The notes beneath the pieces were generated by a model. It was not told the DNA's origin. It saw only the letters and a list, made by a program, of their open reading frames with translations, and did no database searches. 64,000 nt of DNA from Lineus longissimus (taxonomy: Eukaryota > Nemertea > Pilidiophora > Heteronemertea > Lineidae): assembly GCF_910592395.1 (NCBI RefSeq), contig NC_088325.1:5919501-5983500 (forward strand), read 5' to 3'. Within the stretch, counting starts at the first letter, position 1; each line of letters begins with the position of its first letter. The translations under genes and the position numbers were made by a program. Positions 55,614 through 64,000 of the stretch are shown one piece after another.

Positions 55614-58600
55614 ATGACGGAGGATATCCCTTATGTCGATGTAGTAGTTAACAAAGAAAGCCCCAGGGATGGTTTGCTAAAGGTGTCAGCTTACGCCCGT
55701 CCACGCTGGAAGGAAGATGACATTAAAATTGAGGTAAGTAAGGTAATACTACATGTAGTTCCAAAAAAATAAGAGTCATGATCTTGTATATGAAGCCATG
55801 CCCAAATCCCATGCACACACTGTTAAATTTTGTCCGCCAGTGCTCATTCACACGGTAGTTTAAAATGGCCCTCACCTTAGGGATTATCTGTCCATTTACT
55901 CCACCAATGGGAGGGTGAAATGAGTAGATCGGTCCTACCCACCATTGAGAACTCCTTCAGACCAATCGGAGTGTGTTCATTGTCGTCTGCGCCAATTATG
56001 AATAGCTGACATGAATTCAAGAGCTTCCGCCAAAGCTGCACTTAGCGAGGCATCTGGTCATTTCAACCAATCAAAAGTTGCTGGTATTCTGATAATACAC
56101 CATGACCTTTCTCTTTCAACGTTGCTCCAACTTCATTAACCAAGTGCTTTTATCAAAGTCAATGTATATTTTTATAGAAGCGCCGAGGAATACGAAAACG
56201 CAAATAGTGGAATCAGACATTTAATTCGCGTTTGGATGTTTTACAGCTATTACAACAAGGCTTTATCAACCACATGTTTCTATGCAAAGTCAATGGGAAC
56301 GAGACAGACTGGTTGGTTGCCCGGATCTTCGGGGTCGCCGTTGATGCAAAGATTGACAAGAGAAAGTCAGAACTCTCAAACTCGAAGCTGATGTCGGAGC
56401 TTGGCATAGGCCCACCCGTCTATGCCACGTTCAGGAACGGCTTAATTTTCGGATACGTTATGGGAAAGACCTATTTCTGGACTGACTTTTCCGCTTTTAA
56501 AGATGGCAAACTCCTGAAGTAAGTGGTGTGTATCATTGGCCAAGTTCATGCCGCTGCTCTCTTGAAAATAAAGGTTTTTGAGTTTTTGAGTTTTTGAAAA
56601 CATTCGAGGGTTTTTCAGCCAAAACAATATGCATCTAGGGCGGTGCATATTTGTGTTGGTTGAAAAACCCTGAACGATTTTTCAGCTGCTCAAAAACGGC
56701 CCTAATTATCTGTTAGCGTTTGGAAGCTACTAGTATATAATTCAATGAGAAATCCTTGTGATGGACAAGCTCTAGACATTTGTAACTATAATGTGAAATG
56801 ATGAGCAATTCTTTTTCTTTCGTTGATACCTCGAGTTTGACCTGACTTTCAAGTTCATGCATCCATGTTATCAATACTTCATGCGAAGACAAATTAGCGC
56901 GGTGGGGTATAAAACTTGGGTGCTTTACATTGGACAATCGAATAGAAGCAACTCCAAATGTTTCGGAAATACTTGAATTTCCTTTTCTAACTTCTAACAG
57001 CGCTGTCGCTCGACTAATTGCAAAGTTACACAGCAAGGCTACTAAACAGATTGCAATTGAAAAATATGGCGTGTCATTGGGCAGTGACATTGGAAAGGTT
57101 GTCAATGACCTGAGCGAGATGGGATGGCCTGATGTCATAGTTGACGAAGAAACAACTCAATGGTAGGTCGAGCTCATGTTTCATATACGAGTATCTTCTG
57201 GTTAAAAGTCCATACATTGAAATGTTATATATAGTTAATTGTAATAAATGTCCATGCATTGTTCCGCAAAATTTTCCGTGCATTTCATTTGGCGGATTTT
57301 GCCAAAACATTCCATTTTCAAAAACTACAATCGTATGTATTCATTTATAACCCCTGACCCATGAAATCATGTTAATCCTTTCAATCCATCCCAATATTGG
57401 ACCTTCTATCTGCTGCCTTTACATAGCCCCTTACAACTCCTATAACATCTGACCACTTCAATATGTTATTTGTCAGACATAGCTCACGATATGTCGTCCT
57501 TGCATTTAACAAGTTCTGAAGGATAGCCCGGTGGTCATGCTCTTGCTAATAAAAGAGTATAGCTCATCAATTGTGACATTAGTTGAATTGAATTTCACTC
57601 CGAACAAGTAATTACCCAACGTTTGAGTGGAGACTGAAGCGGAATGGTGGAATCGATCAGAGAGAGGACACCAAATGCAATGTGCTTTCACTGCCGTATT
57701 TGGAACGAAGATATATAAATTGAATGAGATGATGTGATGAAACACATTCAGTAGAACTTGTTAATTGACTGGCCTTTCTTATATTGCCAGCAAAAAAAAC
57801 AACATTATTTTCTGATGTATTAAAAAGTAAATCAAATTATTATTCTTTGAATGTTTTCACAGATAGAGCATTGCAGATGTTCTCTTAGCGGTTAGTATAA
57901 AGGTGAATATCGATGTTCTATGACAATTCAATGCTGTTTCTTCCATGAAAGTTATGCTATATCTCGTCCTGGCATGTTCTGCCGCTCTTTTCACCCCAGG
58001 TTTCTCAGTCAAGTTACGACCGAAGATGTCCGAAAGAAGGAATTGACACTGATCTTGGACAGTATTAGGAACCTTGGTGAAGAGCGGATCTTTTGCCACA
58101 ATGATTGTAACCCCACTAACGTCATTTTTGATGAAGAGAATGGTGAGTATTCGGATTGTACCCGATACGTGCATGGTGTGTCACTGCAGTCCCTCGGCTC
58201 GGTCAGCAGTGACAGCGAGATCTCACGATAACTCAAACCCCAAACAAGAAGATGGCCACAGTATCGTTGTTTGTCGAAACATTTGGCAGATATTTTTCCC
58301 AAGTTTTCTGAAAATAAACCAATAAAGACTAAATCGATACATTTAAAGGGCCATCATGGGCGTATGATTTACGTGGCCAGGAGGATGACACCCTTACCTT
58401 CCACCATCCCGGCGCCACTTGTATTGTTACACGGATGCTGATCTCAAATAAAGTGTTTTTTGCCAGTGTTGCAAGGCACTTTTGAATTGGACATGCCTTG
58501 TGAATTTCATGCTGGGCTATGGTTACACTCCGTTCTAGTGTATAGTTCATCGCAGTTCAATGCTTTTAATGTCTATTTTGGAGATGTTAGGCAGACGTTA

Positions 58601-61600
58601 CATAGAGCTTCACGCTTCACTCCTCACGCCTCATGCTTCACGGTTCACTCGTGAACCGAAGAATTAACAAGGTATTTCAATGAGCCCTGTTACTTAGGAA
58701 AAAATGAGGGCCTAAGTTGAAATACCTTGTTAATTCTTCGGTTCACGAGTGAACCGTGAAGCATGAGGCGTGAGGAGTGAAGCATGACGCTCTATGTAAC
58801 GTCTGCCTTACGGTCTTGCGAGAGTTCTCTTTAGTAGCAAAGCCAACACATCTCTTACTCATCAAGTTGTCCCTTTAAGGAAGGATCAAAACGCTTCCTC
58901 TATCGACCCTTGACAATGAAAGATGCATCAAAAAGGCGCACAATGTAGAGTAAAACAAGGCGTGTTATATTTTGTTTTAGACCGCGTGACCCTGGTGGAC
59001 TTTGAGATGTGTGGGCTCGGCCAACCTTTCGGGGATCTTACCATGATCCTGCACTTGTCTGCTACAGGTGAGTTGACAGGCATCCTGATCATAATAAGTT
59101 TCCACTCGTACTTAACTACAATTACAATGGTATTTGAAATCAAGTACAAAGTATCTACTCAAAAATTATACTAATATAATTATGTGAGAGGGTGATGCGT
59201 TGAAAGCCCTGGGCTACAGCATGTTCAGGAGAGCTAACTTATTTTTGTCGACATGCAAGGTGAACTTACTCGACTCATTCAAGAAGGAATTTTGCTCTTT
59301 GCTCTTTTTATCATAGGCCTGCTGTTAACTATGTGATCACTTATTTCTGTGTACTGTACCAACAGTTTCAAATTTAAAATAAATTATCGCGTACGAATAA
59401 AACAATTTTGTCTCTGATCGGAGACGGACGGTGATGTAGATTTGCCTTCGGCAGCTAACAGGTAAATTATACCACTTATAATTCTGATAGGAGTATCTCC
59501 TTTCTTTTTCATGTTTCTCTGTAGGGTATGATCCAACCCCCGATAATCGCCATAGCGTGGAACTGCAAAAAGAGTTTATTCGTACATATCTTGCAGAATT
59601 AAAGCGATTGGATGGGTCAAGTAGTGACGTCACTGACAAGGAAGTTGAGCGGCTCCGCGAAATAACTGAAGCTTATTTCATTGTAAGTCATTTCGATTTT
59701 AATGCGGCCGGATCTGTACCAGAATGAATATTCGCCAAAAACTTCGTTTCACAAAGATTGTCGTTTAGTTACTAGATTAGGCAATGCCTCGACACGCAGT
59801 TGTATTCGTCATGGCGGCTAGGAATCCTTACGAATGGCGAAGTACAAACACGAAGGACTGTGCAGTCATCAAGTCCCGCGCGAATCCACTGCGCGACATG
59901 TGAAAGTCATACACCTAGCACATTGAATAAGGAATCGGGAATACCTAAAAAACTGTAGCCGATGAAATTTATTAATACATATTTTGTACGAAGTCGCTCG
60001 TGGAAATTTTGTCATATGCCATCGATCAGCGAAGTTTGATTGGTCACTTGAGGTCACAGCAAGTGTTACACCCAGTGTTGGATGTCAGTGTTAGGGGTTA
60101 CACCTAATCCGACCCCTCTAATCCTGGGGTCAGTTTGGTGTCAGGTGTTGGGTGTTCTGTGTTAGGTGTCAGACATGGTGTTGGTGTTGAGGTGCCGAGT
60201 GTCACACCAACTATAGTTGTCAACTCTGACTACAGATGGCAGCCTCTGACTACAGATGGCGATCGTTCATGTATTGGACCTCTTTCTTGTTGCATATTCG
60301 CCACAAATTGAACATTTGGGATGAAAAACATCTTTATGGTGTGAATGACAACATAGGCAAAGATGGCTACCACTGATCTGAAGTTGTGACCTCTGGCGCT
60401 CACTAATCCCTAAGAGGTTTAGTGTTTACACCGCATGTAAAATGTACAGGCAATTCCTGATCTTCAACACCAAGCTGGGTTTACGGTGTGACACCTGGTG
60501 TGATCCTAAAGTCCAACACGGGCTGTGACCTAAGATTACACCAAGATCAAGTGTCATCTAGAGGATCACACTTGATCCTGTCAATAGGTCACAACTGGTG
60601 TGATCTTGGGTGTTAGGTGTTAGGATCAGGCGTTGGTGTGATCCTAACACTGGCTGTGACCTCACCTAATGTAATAGATGTACGTATCAACTGATCGACG
60701 AGTATGTGATACGTAGGGCGATAGAACTCTAGAAGATGTGCGTGTCTCGTTTGGTGATGGTTCGGGAATGGCAAAACTGGGGGTTGGAAGAGCAGGAGGA
60801 GAGCCGTAGTGTAAAACACAAAGCGTTAGCAGTTTGACGATAAGCTACTCGGATTAATTCATCTCCTAACGGGCTTTTTTGATGTAAAATTATATACTTA
60901 CATTCATAAGGAACGCAATTGGCTAATAACATACAATATAAGGAACATGGATAATAGAGTATCAGCGGGGCTTAGCGATGGAAATGGTGATTATAGCTGA
61001 ACACACCTCCGGATATGTATAAATACAGTGGCAAGCTCTGATGACTTCGGTTCCACTGAAAGTAGGCGTAACTGTACTCGTACCTGAAGCAAAACTCACG
61101 ATGATATAATTATTTTCAGGCCATGACGTTCTTTTTCCACATTATCGCCGTCAGGCTCGTGAGCCCAGGGCGGCCTATTGACCCCAAGGTGTTACTCGGG
61201 TAAGCAGACCCACCATATCTCAAAACATAATCTTGCTTACTCAATTATAAAATGGCCCATGTGGCGCTGGTTCCAGTCGCTTTCAATTGCATTTTCTATG
61301 AAACGAATTCACGCTCAATTGCAATGGTCAGAAAAGTGAGACCTGACATACAGGTTTGACCATGCGTTTCATTTTAAAAATATTGTTGTTCAACCATGTA
61401 TCTCAATAAATTACGTTGTTTTATTACATTTTGATCTGACTCAGAATGGGATCGAGTCAAAGCGTAAACAAACATATTTATTGAGACTCATGGTATAGCA
61501 ACATTTGGTTATATTTGGAAGGTGCACAGTGCAATAGTGCATTGGAAAATAAATTCCTTGACAAATTTTGTCATTTAATAAATAAACCAAAAAGACAAAT

Positions 61601-62067
61601 TGGAAACAAGTACTTGGCATGTTTTAGATACATTTATTTCACGAATTGATTTTTTTCCCAACCGCCAAAACGGACTTATATTAGTCAATGTTAGTTAGTT
61701 CTGACCATGTTGCTGCATATAAATTTAAGGTTTTTGGCTCCATCCTAATTTTTTTCTCAAGGTTTGGTGTTTTGGTAACTAGAGGATTAATATGGTACCT
61801 TCTAAAGGATTCCCTGGGTCAACAAGCCCGGGTTTAGAGAAAAAGAATAATATAGAATTGCCCAGGGTAGGAGAGAAACTTTCACAAAGTCCAAGGGAAA
61901 CTAGACAGCACACAGCTTTGTCATACACAGCATGGAATCGTACTCAGCATCCTCCTTGCCTTTACAGAACCAGCACAACCAGGCTAAAATGGTACTGGAA
62001 GAATCGAGACAGAATGCTGGAGATTTTGAACAGATATGCTGCAACTTCCTCCAGAACAGGAAGCTAA
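55614..62067 (+). CDS. Choline/ethanolamine kinase family protein, 8 exons
   Basis: Exons 55614-55733, 56247-56518, 57001-57162, 58000-58142, 58981-59067, 59525-59682, 61120-61199 and 61968-62067 join in frame to 373 residues with a TAA stop, close to the usual 350-450 of the family. The family phosphorylates ethanolamine or choline with ATP, the first step of the Kennedy phospholipid pathway, in the cytosol. Matches: GFINHMFLCKV (ATP-loop region), VARIFG, PPVYATFRNG, VARLIAKLHS, the catalytic Brenner motif CHNDCNPTN (H218, N219, D220, N225) and metal-site VDFE (D239). The stretch after VDFE (GLGQPFGDLTMILHLSA) lacks the family's usual Asn-His-Phe-x-Glu, so substrate choice may differ. C-terminal RLKWYWKNRDRML fits the family's last helix. 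The substrate cannot be told from sequence. Confidence 0.88.
56247..56518 (+). CDS. Kinase exon 2, N-lobe
   Basis: Acceptor TGTTTTACAG, donor GTAAGT. It covers the nucleotide-binding lobe with LVARIFG and PPVYATFRNGLIFGY, the most family-like stretch of the protein. Confidence 0.9.
56607..56671. repeat. Hairpin in kinase intron 2
   Basis: AGGGTTTTTCAGCCAAAACA pairs with TGTTGGTTGAAAAACCCT around a short GCATCTAGGGCGGTGC loop. Small foldback of unknown origin. Confidence 0.65.
58000..58142 (+). CDS. Kinase exon 4, catalytic HND motif
   Basis: Acceptor TTTCACCCCAG, donor GTGAGT. Encodes the helix ELTLILDSIRNL and the catalytic loop FCHNDCNPTNVIFDEENG. The next exon (58981-59067) continues with DRVTLVDFEMCG. 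Confidence 0.92.
58345..58560 (+). repeat. Dispersed repeat related to 34300-34500
   Basis: Shares GGCCAGGAGGAT, a CACCAT stretch and TGGACATGCCTTGTGAATTT with the earlier copy. It may be a SINE or old transposon; the boundaries are unclear. Confidence 0.5.
58590..58807. mobile_element. Long-stem foldback MITE flanked by TTA
   Basis: Two arms of about 90 bases are nearly perfect reverse complements (ends GGCAGACGTTACATAGAGC and GTAACGTCTGCC) around a loop of about 36 bases. TTA flanks both ends (58587-58589, 58808-58810), the 3-bp duplication typical of PIF/Harbinger elements. It sits in an intron of the kinase gene. The near-identity of the arms suggests recent origin or arm-to-arm conversion. 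Confidence 0.88.
60049..60664. repeat. Foldback element with TGAGGTCACAGC ends
   Basis: The left end TGAGGTCACAGCAAGTGTTA and the right end TAACACTGGCTGTGACCTCA are inverted relatives. Inside, both arms are full of GGTGTTAGGTGT and TGTGATCCTAACAC words, so the arms are minisatellite-like. Lies in kinase intron 6. Confidence 0.75.
61968..62067 (+). CDS. Kinase terminal exon
   Basis: Acceptor TTGCCTTTACAG; its first base completes the Gly codon split from the exon ending at 61199. Encodes TRLKWYWKNRDRMLEILNRY and the stop. An alternative last exon at 61762-61837 also fits the phase (ending QQARV) but matches the family less well. Confidence 0.7.
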
Positions 62068-63552
62068 GAAAAGCGAAAATGTGTTTTTCTACTTATTCAA
62101 AACAGCTACAACAATATAAACGTACTAACAAATGTCTATCAATGTCTATGTCTACCAGCAAATCCACGTTGAGTGCCATATAGAACAGGAATTATTTGTC
62201 GATGAACCGGCCTGATCGGAGTTTTCAAATTTGTTATTGTCGTCTGCTAGCGCTGTGGTAACCATATATAGCGGACAGTGACATGATGACAATGTCCGTT
62301 AGAGGTAATGCTTATTTCACTCACACTAATTTACTGTTGTTGACTCATGATCGCAATATGATTTCAATTGAGTGGTAATTAGTTGGAAAAAGAATTCCTG
62401 GCATTTTTTTTACATGCCATAATTATGTCAGCTGCAATTGGACTTATGGTCACTTCATTATATGCACCACGAATGGAAAAGATCAACGTGTTGACCTCTG
62501 CAGGATTGCAATGTAATAGCTGCAAAGCCTTGCACGTTTAAGGCTCAAAGTTGGGCGCACTATTTGTGGAACACCCAGCAGTGCATTGGTGTTAAACATG
62601 CTCAAAGGATTTCCTGAGTCTTACACCGAGTGTGATCCGATTACAAACAACATCCAGTTACACCATTGTGAAAGAAAATCGAATCAAGAGTGCCGTTGGC
62701 GACAATTACGCCGGTTCTCGCCATGCTACTATCATAAACTGTTCTTTCTGGCAGTTGTACTGAAATCTGCTAACCGTGGAGCGTCGGCGACATATGAATC
62801 GAATCGACGAACTGCAAGGTTTAGGCTTGACACAGAACTACCTCTCAAATTTACCGTAATCACACCATTCCGCAATCAAGACCAGGGGTTGTTGCAGCAT
62901 ACTTCGTAATTTGTAATTAGCATCACCAATGTTTCACTCTGAAAGCCTGCTATAATCTATGTTTGGATCATCATTTTTTGCATAAAACATATGCATAAAT
63001 GCAGGACAGCTTTCATCCGTAACTTATTGCCAGACACCGCGATAACACAGCAGTCAATACCCTGGAGTCCGCAGGCTATAGGTAAGGCCTAAATACTCTA
63101 GTTTCTCACTTCTAACGTCCAGTCATATCTTTATAGTGCACCTTTCTAGGCCTATAATGGGGGAAATTGTAGGCCTTCTATTTAAGCCACTATTGCCATT
63201 GATGCTGCTGGTCAATCAATCAAGAAACTTACTTCCGTCGTGGGCTCACCAAAATGAACACATCCACTGGCTTACTGCAGTGGACGTTAGGCGTGCGAAA
63301 CCCGAGTATTTCACGAATCTTGATCGATACAGATAGCAAGTACCAATTTATCACTGGATATATATGTTACGTTGTTTGAAATATAGCTGTGATTTAAGGA
63401 ATTTACACCGAACTGGAGGTATTGGTTGTCTTAAGAAAAGTTGCCAGGGACGAGCTGGAATGAGGCTTTAGGCGGAAGGATGTAATCCTTACCCTCACCC
63501 AAACCCTCCTCCCCGTTACTAATCCTAATTCTCAAATCTATTATCGCTCAAA
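62068..63552. other. Stretch between kinase and receptor genes
   Basis: No supported exon, repeat or RNA. One open frame (62586-62909) shows no recognisable domain. Confidence 0.5.
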
Positions 63553-64000
63553 ATGAATAACGCTAACAGTAAGATACTCACGAAACTGAAAACTTTTTAC
63601 TTCTTTAAGGCGGAAGAATTGATAGCGATGGAAACTGACGGCCAAGACCGGAACATCTCGACTCCCACCTCGACACGTGAAGTAATTTGCGATACGCAAC
63701 GACTCGCCACAGAACTGCATCTGATTATTTTGATAGGACTTCGAAACTTTTTCATTTCTTATGATCTATATTTCACCATTCCATTTTGTTACATCGGTAC
63801 CAGCCTTGCTTTACTAGGCTCTCTAGCTAAAGCAAGAAAAAGCTCCGCGTATCTTTACTTGGTGGTTCTTGCGTGCAGTGAAGTTTCCTACCTCAGCAGG
63901 AAGCGCGTTGCCTGGGTACAATTTTTTGGCATGCGTCCGACAGATTTATATTGTAAGATTAATTACTACTTGTTGGTGATGCAGTATTATTTCCATGCGT
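63553..64000 (+). CDS. Seven-transmembrane (GPCR-like) receptor, N-terminal part cut by window edge
   Basis: An open frame of 149 codons runs off the right end with no stop. The first in-frame ATG is at 63553, with a TAA upstream at 63526; a second ATG at 63628 could be the true start. After a hydrophilic N-terminus with an N-glycosylation site (NIST) come a first membrane segment (LYFTIPFCYIGTSLALLGSL), a basic loop (AKARKSSA), a second segment (YLYLVVLACSEVSYL), and a cysteine (YCKINYYLLVMQYYF) at the place of the conserved Cys starting helix 3 of rhodopsin-family receptors. The ligand is unknown. The typical Asn of TM1 and Asp of TM2 are replaced (Ser and Glu at the expected places), so this may be a divergent family member. 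Confidence 0.68.
   Translation, partial: MNNANSKILTKLKTFYFFKAEELIAMETDGQDRNISTPTSTREVICDTQRLATELHLIILIGLRNFFISYDLYFTIPFCYIGTSLALLGSLAKARKSSAYLYLVVLACSEVSYLSRKRVAWVQFFGMRPTDLYCKINYYLLVMQYYFHA

Noticed and set aside
61762-61837. Alternative last exon for the kinase gene
   Set aside because: It fits the splice phase, but its peptide matches the family end less well than the exon at 61968-62067.

Overview
The window is nuclear DNA from an invertebrate animal. The genes are split by GT-AG introns of about 0.4-8 kb. The intergenic and intronic space is crowded with mobile elements, and the gene families fit an invertebrate deuterostome (echinoderm, hemichordate or cephalochordate). That group is my inference; nothing here fixes the species. 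Most open frames across the window are chance frames. The real genes had to be assembled exon by exon from splice sites, matching intron phases and family motifs.

Left part (1-29.4 kb, + strand): ten exons from 1447 to 27632 encode what looks like the cytoplasmic tail of a receptor whose outer part lies left of the window. The tail carries nine tyrosine motifs (NPxY, YxN, ITIM-like and ITSM-like) spread over very small, mostly phase-1 exons. One exon in the second intron has been duplicated and has decayed. A complete BEL/Pao LTR retrotransposon (15997-22685, minus strand) sits in one intron. Its LTRs are identical, it is flanked by a 5-bp target duplication, and its gag-pol frame is broken by one in-frame TGA.

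Middle (29-47 kb): repeats, two exons of a pogo/Tigger-type psq-HTH protein (36083-36527, +), and a compact six-exon NACHT ATPase gene (44585 to 39219, minus). The NACHT gene can be read through to a stop and has no leucine-rich repeats and no recognisable death-fold domain.

Right part (47-64 kb): a decayed LRR-Ig-transmembrane gene (50059 to 47351, minus), a tRNA-Arg(TCG) gene (52519 to 52447, minus), a 5'-truncated LINE, a complete eight-exon choline/ethanolamine-kinase-family gene (55614-62067, +) with an unusual active-site segment, and the start of a seven-transmembrane receptor gene running off the right edge (63553-64000, +).

Three loci (tyrosine-motif receptor tail, NACHT protein, LRR-Ig relic) belong to family types used in innate recognition, so the region resembles an immune-receptor neighbourhood. 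They do not form an operon, and a functional link is only an inference. Repeats include three copies of a Tigger-like MITE, several foldback elements, a TTAA-flanked MITE, and a family of elements built from about 301-bp tandem units that begin with a GCTCACC-type end and a (GTC)n tract.
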